DNA from: Scatophagus argus
Taxonomy: Eukaryota; Chordata; Actinopteri; Scatophagidae
DNA: 64,000 nucleotides
NCBI RefSeq assembly: GCF_020382885.2
Contig: NC_058496.1
Coordinates: 24,160,501-24,224,500 of the forward strand
Direction of reading: 5' to 3'
Both the position numbers and the translations under genes were made by a program. The notes under the pieces were generated by a model that was given only the letters and a program-made list of their open reading frames with translations, was not told where the DNA came from and searched no databases. Shown piece after piece: positions 23,210 through 35,779 of this stretch (position 1 is its first letter; each line of letters starts with the position of its first letter).

Positions 23210-25404
23210 GTTTGATATTATTTTGTAACTTGTAGTTGTAGCCGCTTTTCATTTAAACTGAACCACATCACATGACTGCATCCTCTGCACAGATTTTCAG
23301 AGCATTTGTCCAACATGTAAAATGGTTATTCAGTATCATTAAATCTTGTAACACTTAGCTCATATGGAGGAGGAAGAGGTATTGGAGGGAGCAGTTGTTT
23401 TTGGCAAGAGCATATTAAAGGTGCAATAGTAAAAGACGTTATATTATAATGGTCACACTTTACAACTGTATGAATATGCACGTGGTAGTCATGCAGCTGA
23501 TATGAGTCAGTGGTAGTGAAGTGTGAACAAAGCAGCTGATACCAATCATCTGTTGCAAGAATGGAATAACACTACGCTCAATTTCCTACAGGTGCAGCAC
23601 AGTTCAGCGCACAAGAGAAAACATAAAGAAAAACCAACACTGCACCGATATGGCAATACATAATAGAATAAGTGTAGAAAAAACAACAACAAAACATGCA
23701 AGTAGCCTACCAAAAAGCTAACTAAATCAACATCTGACAAAACAATCTCAACTGAGCTTTTGCCCATCTCAGCAGATATAGTTTGCTCACTTTCTCAGAA
23801 TTGTACATGCTAAACTTTCCCTGATTCTTAGCTTTGCATATGCTGATGAAAACTAAGTTCGAAAGCCCTGAAACAGACGATTAAAGGGAAATTCTCAAGA
23901 GCAGTAAAATCATAAAAATAATTTCAACTCACTTTCCAGCACCAGTAACATGTGGTGGATCTCACCAAATTATTTGTGGTCAGTGTCTCTTGTAAACTGG
24001 TGTTGTGTTCTAAATCACTCTCAGTGTTTGTGTATTTGTATTCATTTAAACTGTGTCAAGTGGCTGAATGTTTCTTAGCTTGCTTTTATTTTTCTCTAAA
24101 TGTGACAAACACGATGTGCTTAAAGCTGTTCACTCCACTTGCTGGTTTCTCTGTATACCTGCATGTGTTTTGATGAGCTCTCTCTTCCCCTGTGACGCTT
24201 TTCCACTTGGGAATTGCCCAGCACAGCAACAGTCGTCTGCTGTGGGTCTCAGGCTCTGCCCCTTGTTTGGAGTCCAGGAAAACAGAGCACATGTAGGAGA
24301 TACAACAGGGTGCTGATGGAGCCACTCAGCTCAGTCTATAATGTCATTTCTGCAATTTTACTTGACATATTTGATTATTTTAAAGCTCAACAGAAATATT
24401 TATACTTACATTTAGCTTAACATGAAATGGGCTTGAAATACATTTGACCTTGAAAGACCAGATTAAATGTTGTTGCTCCTCCTCCTCTTTTCTCGTCCTA
24501 ATGATTAATTCCACATGTTTGTATAACATGACTTAATCTCAGTTATCACCTAATTTAGTCATGTAAGGGAAGGTTGGGGAATTTGATTTACAAATTCAGA
24601 TTCAGATTACAGATTCGTTTCAGAATCATTTATTTTACCAGGAAGAACTGAGCTCCAATTCTGCCTTACTGTGTTTTCATTTAAGGTTTAAGATTTAAGG
24701 CAGCTTCCCCTGCTTAATGTGTTCTGATTTATTTATGTGTTTATCCAACAGTAATCAACATCCAACATACATGTCACAAACTATTAATCTGAAGATATTT
24801 TAGGCATAAATAGTAGATTCTGCAGTCACTGTTGTCTAGTTACTGTGAGTGACGAGTAATTGTTGCTATTAATTCTTAGCATTTATGAGAATACGCTGGT
24901 ATTACTGGGACCTCAACTTGCATTTGATAGCAGGAAGTCCTCCCAACTTCAGTTGACCATTTGACCCCCCGTGACAGAACAGGGTCTCTGAGCTCACTGT
25001 CCTCAAGGCCAAAGAACATGTCTTCTTATATCCAAGAGCAACATGTGGAGTTTCCCACAGTGCATGTGGGGCCACAGACCTCTCAAAAACCAAACTCAAC
25101 TCCCTGAGCATCTACTAACAGCTCTGCAAAGTGCCGAAGGTAAAAGTACTCATGATGTAACTTGTAAGAACATTTGACTATTGCTGCTGGTTGAGGTGGA
25201 GTTAATTTTAAGTAATTTATACTATTTGCAAATATAACTGGAAAGATGGTTCGTATTTTAAAAGCTTATTGTAGCCTCTATAAAACCTTATCTATTTCAA
25301 ATAAATGTAGTAAAGTGAAAAGTACAATATTTTCCCAAAATTTAGATGAGTACATGGTCTGGAAGAGTTTTTTAGCATTGTGTGAACTGATTTGCCAAAG
25401 AAAG

Positions 25405-25517
25405 TTTGCCAAAGAAAATCCATGCAGGCACAGGGAGAACATTCAAACTCCACACAGGAACCTGAAACCCTCCTGCTATGAGGTGACAGTGCTCACCGCT
25501 GCACCACCGTGCCGCCC
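25405..25517 (-). mobile_element. tRNA-derived SINE (AFC/V-SINE-like), 5' fragment
   Basis: Only the head and first body segment remain. The head 'ggcggcacggtggtgcagcg' is at the right end, and the copy runs to the 'gttctccctgtgcctgcatg' region. A small internal deletion removes the 'ggttcgaatccc' part. Confidence 0.75.
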
Positions 25518-26880
25518 TAACTGTTGATGTGTATGATTGATATGTTTATACTAACTATGGGCCCATATGCTGTATAATGTAAAGGGATCAGCTGTAATGA
25601 TGAGAGCACAGAAAATTATCACTAACTAATTGCAGTTTTCATTAGTTCTAAGCAGCATTTTAGCATCTTTCATCTTTCTCTAGTGACTGATTTTACTGCC
25701 CTCAACTTTGATATTTACTTCACTCTCATTGTTCTTGTCTGTGTGGCTTTTGGGTCCATCCGCTATCTCCAGTTAAAAAGGCGTACAAACCCACTCTATA
25801 TTATCAGACACAAATGATTCTCTGGAGTTGGTAGAGACCAAAAACAGAGCTAAATAAGACTGAGTGCTGGACTTATATTGGACTCAGAGCTGAACCAGAA
25901 ATTCCAAGAGAGTGAAAATGTTGTTCTGAGTCTGCTAAGTAATAGCAAACTGAAATAAGCAAATGCTTGCTAACTTGTTCATAAGGTGATAATATCTCAG
26001 TAGTGTGTTTACTACTTGCTGCACTCCCCCAAGTGGCCAAAAATCTTTAATATTCTTATAAACATTTAAATTAACTTCATTTCAAGTGTGATTTTATCAA
26101 GAAAATGTATTTATGTGTTAAATTACCAATAATATATAAAAACCTCTTTGACCTTGACCTTCACAAAACTTTATGCTTGCCACGTTAGCACAGCAGTTAC
26201 TGTAGACAATAATATTGTATTTAACATAGTCTTAAAAGGCACAAGGTTCTTTTCTGTCACTTTAGGATGCAGATGTGCATTAACGTGTTTGTTCCTTTTT
26301 TCCATTTGGCTGGATACAGCTGTTGGACCAGGACTGCAGGGCTGCATTCCAGATATTCCTCCTCAGGCAATACTTCCAGTCCTTCAACTTTTATTCATTT
26401 TCCTGTAAGGGCTTCAGCAGGGGAACTCCAAGAGGGTATATACCACAGACAAATAAGGAAAACATTCAACTAATGGTTTACATGAAAACGAAACTTTCTC
26501 TGTAAATGCTCCTTCAGGGTTTACCTTACGTAACCGAGCAAACAGGCAGTAGAAGCTGATCTTATAGCAAACAAATTAACTGTGTCAATATTAAGAGACC
26601 AAAGCTCAGCCAGACCATTCTCAACTTCTACAGTAAAGTAAGTAAAGAAGAGGAAATGTTATTGTTTGACTGTTTGATTGTTTGTTGACACAATGCAAAT
26701 TTGTTTCACTGGAAACATCTTTTTCCAGAAAGGTGTCACCTGCTTTGACATTACAATAAATAAATAAAGGAAGTACATTAAAACTGTGATAATGCTAGTG
26801 TTTGTTCTTGCTTAGGGGTTTCGTTTTGTGATTTATTTCTGGTCAAGCAACTGCTGAAATAAAAAGTACTACACGCCCAG

Positions 26881-27145
26881 AGGGTACACTGTTTCCTCAC
26901 AGCAAGAGGGTTTCAGGTTCAAGTCCAGGGTCCTTCTCTGTAGCTTCCTCTCACACTCCCACAAACATGCACATTAGGTTAACTGGCTACTCTATGTGGG
27001 AGTGTGTGTGTCTTTGTGTGCCAGTCCTGCAATTAACTGCCGACCATTCTTGGGTGCATCCCGCCTCTGGCCCGTGGTTAGCTGGGATAGGCTCCAGCAC
27101 CCCTGTGACCCTGCACAGATAAGCGGTATAGAGAATGGATGGATT
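26881..27145 (+). mobile_element. tRNA-derived SINE (AFC/V-SINE-like), diverged copy
   Basis: The order of motifs is kept ('cctcacagcaagagggttt', 'aaacatgcacattaggtta', 'gctgggataggctccagc', 'gataagcggtatagagaatg') with many substitutions and several deletions. It lacks the first bases of the head. This is the oldest-looking copy here. Confidence 0.8.
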
Positions 27146-27730
27146 TCTTCAGCCTGAACATGGTTTGTGATAGCTTTTCCATATGACTTTCAAAAAACAA
27201 ACAAATTTGTAGCACTGAATACTTATCATATAAGGCACATTATAAATGCTATACCTCCCACTGTGAAAATAAGACACAGCCAAAAGTGCTTCTGTGGGAT
27301 GCATAAAAATAAGGTTGTGGTAAATTTATCATTTTGAATTTCTTTTTAAATAGAAATTATAAAATTTTGTTTTACAATGCAAGAATCAAAGCTTTAAAAA
27401 GCCCATTTATATTTTTGTTTCCCTATTTATGTGTAAATGTTGATCAGTGGTTCTCTGAGGGTTAAATCAGTAACTGCTTGTGTTAGTGCAGATATTAGAG
27501 AAGTACTCCTTTGTCCCGGAGGTGGTCTGACTCAAAGTGTGATAAACTGTTCCTGTTACCTTAGAAGAGCCGTCCACGTCTGGGAAGGGATGGGAACTGA
27601 AAAAAGAGCAGATAAAAGATACACAAGAGGGTTTTTCCCATCAGAAGGGGGGTTGTGAAATGTGTAAGGCTTGAAGCAATAACAAACAGAATGCATTGAC
27701 TTGTGGGAGAGGGGAGGGGACATTGTCCAA

Positions 27731-27738
27731 TATTTAAG
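27731..27738 (+). promoter_or_regulatory. Possible TATA-like element of the second chemokine gene
   Basis: TATTTAAG, about 140 bp upstream of the ATG. No other strong core promoter signal was seen nearby. Confidence 0.35.
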
Positions 27739-27878
27739 GTTGACCGAGGCTGCCAGACAGAGGCAGCCACCTCACGTCCTTTGTCACTGTAGGTGCTGAA
27801 AGAAAGGACAGGCTTTTCATCAGCCAGTCATCTTCCAGAAACACAGAGACATCAACATCTCCAGCTCAAAGACCAGAC

Positions 27879-30627
27879 ATGGCTCCGTGGGTTGATGCCA
27901 AGCTCTTCTTCTGCATCCTCTTCATCACCTACAGCTGCACAGGTAAGTTTTGTTTTTTTTTTTGTTTGTTTTTTTTAGGCATATTGCTTGGCTCGTTATC
28001 AGATTCTAACAGCATGTGAAATGAATGGTTGTTGACTCAGTCTTTCTGGGCTAATGTGATGAAATTTATCTGCACAGATCCACCTGGAACAGCTCCAAAA
28101 GGAAGTTGCGGTTTACAAAATAAGCAAGAAAAGAACAGGCTATATTTGAGGCTTAAATACTCGTGTGTGGTCCTTCATTTCACTTGAAAATTCAGATTTC
28201 TGAATTTGTAATTAATAATAGTTGGTCTTAATAATGGTCTTAATAAATAATAAAAACAATAAAATGACAAATTAAACAGATAACAGATTAAACAGATATA
28301 ATGTATGCACAAAATATAATCTAAAGTATATATGAAAGCAAAGAACTTCAATAGCTTCAACTGACCTCAAATAAGTGCTTTCATTCTGAAATCTATGCAG
28401 CACTTAACAACAGGAAAATTAGATAACCTCTTTCTGTTATATCTGAATGTTACTTATCAGTGCAAAGGAGCAATGCAAACACAATAAGGCTGTGGTGAGT
28501 GAAAGTTTTCATCACGAGGTAGAAAGTTAATAGTTAACTGCTGGAAATCCCTGTGACAAAAGCTAATGATGCAATTTTTTGTTACTTTAATGATGACTCA
28601 GAGCTGTCTGTGGGAATGTTCAGTTGTGAGGTGTGTCTACATCCTGCATGTATCTCTAAGAGAGGACATCAGTACATCCTGAATAAAGAAAAGTTCTCCT
28701 TGAGCAAGGCTCTAAACCACAGATTTTCTCCATAACTTTCCTCTAGGGATCAACTCCAGTTGAGTTCAGATCACAATATGGTATTTTATTGTACTGTACT
28801 ATTGTAAAGACTTTATAGCGTCAAGTTTCAAAGAGCAAGAGATCTATTTTTTACACAGCACTTTGTTCCAGGTGCACAAAGTAAATTTAAATAGAGAGAT
28901 AAAAGATACTACTTATTCTGACATATTTTCAAAAGGAAATCAGTCAACAAAATGTCACCTGTTTCATATGAACCACTCCAAATAAAGCTTATGTTCGAAC
29001 CCGTGCATTAGCCATCAGCTGGTTTTCAAACTCCCTACTCATGTCATCATGAATCATCTCCAGAATACAAAACAAAGGGCAAAAATGTTCAATAGTTTCT
29101 CAGCAACAGTTGTCTTATTCTTGGTAACCTAAATCAGTGCAAAACAAGTACAATGGTCCATTACAACTAGAACATCTTCAAATCCTCGCTTACAGGCCTC
29201 CAAATGCAACAAGCCTGTGTACCTAAGCTCAAGTGGATGTTTAGCAGTGGGTTTCAGTCATTTAGTGTGGTTGCTTTGCCTTAAGGCACTCACACACTTG
29301 GACCACAAAATGTTCAGTGTCATTGTGCATGCATGCAGGTCCGATAAAATCTGTCCTGAATAACATTTAGAGTCCTGTCAATCCCTTGACGCCCCTCTTG
29401 ATGTAACTCTTGGAGCACTGGCTGCTGATGGTCTTTTATCTCAAATCTCCAACAGTTGTGGGCACCCTCTCTTTCAATGCTTGCACTTGGGCCACTTCCA
29501 AGTCCATAGTGTAGACCTTGTCAGACACCACACATCCTAGAAATCTCACCTTTCTTTTCAACACTTTACACTTGCATGGACTCAGCTTCACTCCATGTTT
29601 CTGGTGCCATTGGACCATGTGGATGTGGTCCTCAAATCTTGGGCTGTGGACTAAGTTATCATCCAGGCATGGATGACACATGACATCTCTCACGTCAACT
29701 AAACATTCTTCCATGCAGCTGTGGAACTGTGTGGGCCCTTCAGCCAAGCCATATGAAACTCTAACCCCCTTGCAGACTCCCCAGGGTTTAATGAATGTGG
29801 TCAGAGGCTGGCTTTTATAGCTACCTTTGAAACCTATTGTGGTTGATTCTCAAAATAATGATTTTTGTCATTGTGTGTCACTTTCTAATGAACTGATCAG
29901 ATCTTATTTGTCTTACAGTGATACTGGCGCAGCTACCAATGGACTGCTGCTTGCAGGCCAAAAACCAAACAGTTGAGAAATTTGTTGTTGCAAACTACCG
30001 TCGACAGTCCAATGGAGAGGGCTGCAATGTTGATGCCACGATGTAAGTTTAGTTGGTGTGAAGTGGAAGATGTGTCTAATCAGTATGGATACATCATCTG
30101 ATTTCTTTGCAAGTTGTCACATTATGACCCTGACTAAGAGGATCTGGTGTTCTTGCAGTCTGGTGACGAGACGTAAAGTGAACCTCTGCGTGCCTGCTGA
30201 CGAACCGTGGGTCCACGAAGTGGTGAAGCACGTTAAGTGGCTCAGGGCATATTGCAAGAGACACAACTACAAGGTACATCAATATATTATGCTGCTCTGC
30301 ATTTTAAAAGGGACTGGCATTAACTTAGTTTGTTGCATGCTGGAATCTGTCTTTTTTAAAGCGGTACCAAATTTTGCACCAATTTGCATCATCAGTTAAG
30401 TTTTGGAAACATCTGTGTCAACGCCTTTGGTCTGTGCACTAAATATGGAGCTGGAACCAGCATTGTACTGTGAAGTAATTCCCAATCAGTACTTCTTAAA
30501 GCATTCAAGCCAGAAGTATACAGTATATCTTTCATTGTTTTGTGGCAGACGCATCAGTTTGAAGAGGTGGTGACAACTATTTGTGTGTCTACAGGGCAAA
30601 CGCTGCTTTGGAGTGGATCCTGAGTAA
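27879..30627 (+). CDS. CC chemokine, CCL21/CCL19-like with six cysteines (second of pair)
   Basis: Secreted CC chemokine, predicted leukocyte attractant. Exons are 27879-27942, 29919-30042, 30159-30273 and 30595-30627, all GT-AG with matching phases, giving 111 aa. Signal peptide is about residues 1-25 (cleavage near ILA|QLP). The core cysteines are C31, C32 (DCCL), C57 and C73; an NQT glycosylation sequon is at N37. Two extra cysteines, C95 in the C-terminal helix and C105 in the last exon, could form a third disulfide, as in six-cysteine chemokines such as mammalian CCL21 and CCL28. The tail is basic (CKRHNYKGKRC), which suits glycosaminoglycan binding. Intron 1 (1,976 nt) holds a deleted Ty3/gypsy copy. 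Only 11 residues are in the last exon. Linkage to the CCL19-like gene and rusc2 favours CCL21/CCL19; CCL25- or CCL27/28-like remains possible. Confidence 0.87.
28985..29815 (-). pseudogene. Internally deleted Ty3/gypsy pol (RT then integrase) in chemokine intron
   Basis: Read on the minus strand the order is reverse transcriptase (frame around 29436-29747: SYGLAEGPTQFHSCMEECL, then CLDDNLVHSPRFEDH, then KCKVLKRKVRFLGCVVS) directly followed by integrase pieces (VLQELHQEGRQGIDRTLN, then IQDRFYRTCM, later the core with many stops, ending near 28,985). The RNase H region that normally separates them is missing, so this is a deletion derivative. The catalytic box reads LDDN. No LTRs were recognised. 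It sits antisense in intron 1 of the second chemokine gene. Confidence 0.82.
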
Positions 30628-31011
30628 ACTGGGAATGAGCTGTGAGCCCTTCAGCAGCAACAGGATGGCCCACTGCAAGTCAGGAAGGAGAAGGGGTTAA
30701 TCAAGCCATGCAATAAATAGATCCAAATTATATATATTAAATTATAAGTCTAATCATAGTGATTCAGCCGATTGTTAAGAGTGCTTTATCTATTTTACTA
30801 TTTTAGAAAATTATGTTTGGATTACTATGAAATTAAAACATGTTGAAGGATTTTTATATTTTTGTGATATTTTAGGTTTTAAGAGAAATATCGAGGTTTT
30901 AAATGTGAACATTGAGTGTGTGTCTCCATAAGGTGACTCTTAACAAGTGAACTACTCAGGCAGCACCAGTTTGTCTTTGTATGGGTGTCATCAATTGTTG
31001 ACTTCTATCAA

Positions 31012-31017
31012 AATAAA
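31012..31017 (+). terminator. Poly(A) signal of the second chemokine gene
   Basis: AATAAA in 'caaaataaagctttg', about 385 nt after the stop codon. An earlier AATAAA near 30,710 could give a shorter transcript. Confidence 0.6.
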
Positions 31018-31039
31018 GCTTTGTTTTTTCTGATCCTGA

Positions 31040-33780
31040 TCATGTCTATCATTCTCTAATAGAAGTCACAGTAAGATTCACGTTAGGTCAGACACTGACT
31101 TGGTGGCACTAATCTCAGGAGTCCACCTTGAAACTGTCCTATATGTATTGATCTTCTGTGCTGCCAGGTTGAAGATGCGTATCAAGCGTCCACATTTTAG
31201 AATTTGTAGCTCCTTTCAGCAAAATCCATATTTGAAGCTTTGTAGTCCACCACGAGCTCATTGGTTTCACTTGACTGTCATTGGTCCATGAAATGAAGCT
31301 CTCCATCAGTCACTATGCATATTACATGAGCACTGTGATGGTGGAACAGAAAAACATCTATACGGAGAGGAGGGTTGGTATAATGAATGTTAAAGGATTG
31401 TATGCTCTTTTCTTGAGAAGGTTCTTGAGACAATAAAATCTTTACACGGCCAACCAGTTTATCTAAAACAAAAATTCTAGCAAGCTTAACATGAGGTGTT
31501 GAAAAAAAATAATGCTTGTTGGAGCTTGGATTGTATTCGCCTTATGTCAGTGGACATACAAAACCTCAAAGTTCACCTCTTGAGCCCCGATTTCCCCTAA
31601 CATTTCCTGCAAGTGTCTTTGAATTGAGACAGTTTGTTTCTCATTATACTGAATAGAATATATGCAGAATTCAGGTAGTATGACACAATAATTCAGTGAA
31701 AGTTTGCAACCACAAGCAAAACTTGCTTGTGCACCACAACACCAATTACACATATTCTACATGTTAGTGAGTCATTTTACAAAAATTTACTTGCAACTCA
31801 GTAAGACTGCTTTGTATCTAGCGGCACTAGCTCAGTCTGTGGGGAATTGTCTCACAAACCAGAGAGGGTCTGGTCTGAGTCCAGCTCAGACCACATTACA
31901 CACTACCGGTAGCTAGTCAGATGCCACTTCACCACACTGGACACATCAAGTGTGGACTGATGCAGTTACACTGAAGAAACTAACAAGAGAGTATAAAAAC
32001 AGTTTCTCCAAATAGGATTAAATAATAAAGTGATGTATATTAATTTACATTTAAACTTTTTTAATTTAAATTTCCAACTTTCAATTTCCAGTTACAAAAC
32101 AATAAAGCAATTGATGGGTCAGGTTAGGTCAAAGAAGATACAAACTGTGATTAAGTAGGATATAAGGGTAACACTGAGTCAAATGATAAGTCAAAATGAT
32201 CCTGTAAACACAACAGGATTCAGACTGACCGACAGGACCTGTCAAAGACTACAGCTTGGCTGACACATATGAAGGTGAAAACAAGCATTACTGCCATTGT
32301 GTGTCTGCAGTTATGATGCTGTGTCAAAGAAATGTTGTAAAACAGTGACCCATCTTAAGCTTATCTTAGGACATCAGCACCATCTGGTGGCTGAGGTGCG
32401 TCCTTCTCAGCATACTCAAGGTAGCTTGATAATGTCAGTATATTAATAAATAAATGACAGTACAGTATGTCTTACTTCATCGATCTGCTTCTGGCCTGCT
32501 CAGTGAAACTGTCCTGAATTTGATATGATATCTTATTAATTATTATTACTTTTCAGGGAAGATAGCGAGCAACTTTCCCTACACCAAATATCAATTATAT
32601 TTCCCTTATCTTTAGAGAATCAAACACTCAGTACCCATAGGCTTGAAAAGCAACTGTAAATGTTAGTGGTTTTATTTTTTATGGAGCTCTGTATCTGTGC
32701 TAAGTAAGAAGTATCCAAAGTACTGCTCCACTTTCCATCCATGTGTTTACTGTGTTACAGTGGAGCAGTACTTATTGTGTTACAGATACTCATAGTTTGA
32801 CCACATCTTGGCCAGCTTGTGTAACAGCACCAAGCGCATGTAGTGTTTCTGTAAGCCTGAGCGTCTTGCACTGAATAAGAAAATGACTGATGGACATTTC
32901 ACAGGAGCCAAGTGGGAGGTGGTTTTGTTAGGTCAGGGTTTGGACAGTGGCATGGAAAAGAACAGAAGTTCTGAAGTTAAGAAATACTTTGAAATTGTTT
33001 AAAGGACATTCTGGTAATCCACATTTTGCATTTTCTTTGATGGAGCGAAGTGCAAACGTTGTGCCGTGTTAAGGACAAAAGACACAGGAGCCATTTAAGT
33101 TTGTGATCACATGAGCACTTTGTTATTTAACATCCATAGTAGTTTGATAATGTCATACGTATACGTCATATAGCCTGGACGCAGAGAGAAGAGCAGTGTC
33201 CCTTATGCTGAAGGTATTTACAGGCAGGAGGAGGCAGCCAGGGAGAGAGAAAGCAGTTTAAAAACAAAGAGAGAAAGAAAGACGGCACACAGCGTCTTTC
33301 TTCCTCTCGTTTATGTGACTCCTAAAGCACAACATTTTCATCTAATCAAAAGCCAAATCAAATATGAATCTGTCTTTGTCTCTTACCCCTGAGCCTCCGA
33401 GTCACTCTGGTTTTATCACTACTGTGTGTTTATTTCTGTCTGTCCTATGTGAACAGGATGTCAATGAACAGCAAACTGCCTGGCTCCTACCCACTAACAC
33501 GGCCAGCATCCCGGTTGTTAGCACTGAAACTAAAGCTTGTACCTGCTTCCCGTATTAAACATAAATGTATGAATAAGTCAAACATTCATACATACAACTC
33601 TGTGGCAGAAATTAATCTTTGAAGGATTTAAATATATTTACAGTTCAATGAAAATGAAGCATTAAATTGTTTTTACTGAAATTAAATGACTGTACAAACT
33701 GTACAAGAACGCAACAAAATGAAAATTAAAGTGGTAAAATTATATCCTATGAAAGTTTTTTCAAAATACTACACAAGCAT
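31040..33780. other. Intergenic region between chemokines and rusc2 3' end
   Basis: No exon was seen. A faint tRNA-SINE-like head is possible at 31815-31880. The two flanking genes converge on this region. Confidence 0.45.
31815..31880 (+). repeat. Possible decayed tRNA-like SINE head
   Basis: 'actagctcagtctgtgggg' resembles an A-box and 'ggtctgagtcc' resembles a B-box with correct spacing. No body or tail was recognised. Confidence 0.3.
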
Positions 33781-33783
33781 TCA

Positions 33784-35571
33784 TTTATTTAATAAATGTA
33801 CTATTTTTTACCATTTTATAATGTGTATTATTTGGATTGGGCATCTGTATGCACTTCACATCTATCCAGCCGTCATTTTCGCCAACTCTTTTTGAACCTA
33901 AGGCCACATTTTCCACCTGGGCATGACTGGTACCACGTACACAGCAACACTAAATGCCCATAGAGCCACCATCACAAAATGTGTTGGGGTTTCCCTTTAA
34001 GCATCAAAAAAATATCACGTCTGTATTGTCTCTATTCCTTCACAATACTCGTCTCTGAAGCAACAAGAATCTCTGTAGACATAAATCTGGGGAACATGGC
34101 AAGTTAGACACATCATAGCTTATACAAAATACAACGTAAGGTCAAATATTAGGTCACTAGTCGCTAATTCTCCCTTTTTTTCTTCAAGCGCTTTAAGGCA
34201 TAGACACGATCATTTACTCCTCTCAAAATGCGATACAAACAATAACTAATGCAATGATAATAATTACCCATAATATTGTTGGCTATGAGTTTCTTGGCTC
34301 GTGCCCCAACACATTCAAAAAAATGCCTCCCACACATCTCCACAGCTATGCTTTGCTATGCTTTCATTGGACATCCTTCCCTGTTTTCTGCAACTGTCCA
34401 TTCAGATGCTTCCCTCAGCTGACTGGACTGGTCAATAAATAAACAGAACTCACCACATGTATAAGTCACATATGCATTTACAGTATGTACCGATAGATCA
34501 AAATGTACAGCACAGGCTGCAGTCGCTCGCTTCAAAAGCCGTGAAGCGTCCTTTGATGAGACATCGAGGAGGGTGTCGAGGTGCAGGACACTGCAGGAAC
34601 ACAAGTGCAACGGGACTGTAGGGCAAAAAGTTGGCATTTTGGCAAGGTTAACTTAAGCACTGTCAATCACTGATTCATCCCAGCTGTGTCCTTATGAGGG
34701 AAAGGAGGGCGGGGGAAAGGCAATTTGCTTTTCAGTGCACCCATTCCTTCATTTCCATATAAACAGGCTTTGATGAGTTGCGATCGCAGACGGGGAATGG
34801 AAACACTCCTTTTGCACTCTTTTCCCTTGGAGTGAACAGCCATCGAAACAAACTGGTGTCTGATCTCCTACTCTCCTCATAACAACGTGCTGAATCTCAC
34901 CTCTGCAGTGGGAGCGGATCAGAAAGTTAACAACATTTGCTTTTACGTCATCCACCTTAAATCTCGCTATGAAAAAAGTCACCGCATGAATTAAAAAGAT
35001 CAAGTAAGTCAAACCGACGCCGGCGCTTGACTGAGGGCAATAACTGAGCTCTGTGTTCAGAGCGTGGCACAGCTAGGTGAATGTGCAGACAGTACAGCAA
35101 AGTGCAGCTAAGCATGGCATATATTATATTGTGAAAATTCCAATTTATGAGTAGCCCCTCTTTGTTCTGTCGAGATGGGTGATATATAGACTGGACAGTT
35201 ACACAGTTAAGCTAGTGGCACGGCTTCACGCAGAGAGAGAAGGGTGTCTTGGAGTGTCTTTGGGTTTGTTTCTTGTCTGGTCTTTTGGTTTTTTGGATGT
35301 ATGCATGCACACTTGTGTGGATGTCCCCTTGAAGCGGATGTGAGTTTGTGTTTGAGTTTGCATGCTTCCTTGTTATGTGCCTGTACATCCTCTTCATGAT
35401 CTTCACGATTTCTGCAATGTTTTGTTTTTTCAGGACTTGTCCCCAGTGTACAGATATCTCAAACTTCACTCAAACTAAGTCAAGTTTTCAGTAGACTGTG
35501 GTACAGTGAACCTCTGTCTCCAAAGCAGCTTTCCTTCATCTTGCATTGACTCCTCGTGGGACAGCTTTGGC
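33784..35571 (-). other. Probable 3' UTR of rusc2
   Basis: This follows the rusc2 stop codon on the minus strand. The first distal AATAAA I noticed is at 33784-33789 ('ttattaaataaatg' on the minus strand). The real cleavage site may be earlier. Confidence 0.35.
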
Positions 35572-35779
35572 TCAGCACTGCCCGAGTCCAGTGGCATCCT
35601 GGCTGTCCTCCATGGTTTTGAGAGTGACATAGATGATGGGAACCAGGCCCTGCGTGTTGCCCAGGGAGCAGAGCAACCAGTCTGGGTCAGCTTTGCTCAG
35701 GACCCGCAGGATATCCCCCTTGTTGAAGCTCAGCTGGCCGGGCTCGGTGGCTATGTGGTGGCACAATGCTCGTACTTCA
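35572..35779 (-). other. rusc2: SH3-domain last coding exon of rusc2
   Basis: Encodes [38 protein letters not shown] and [10 protein letters not shown], a typical SH3 fold with its DWLLC and VPxxYV elements. The stop codon is at 35572. Its acceptor lies against the tail of a SINE. Confidence 0.92.

Larger units (their letters stand above)
23230..27720. other. Spacer between the two chemokine genes
   Basis: No further chemokine exon or other gene was found. It contains two decayed SINE copies (25405-25517, 26881-27145). The open frames of up to 93 codons include one that runs through the SINE fragment and are not genes. Confidence 0.5.

Noticed and set aside
26148..26505. Overlapping frames as a third chemokine between the pair
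   Set aside because: No CC motif, no spacing of later cysteines and no exon boundaries of the chemokine type.
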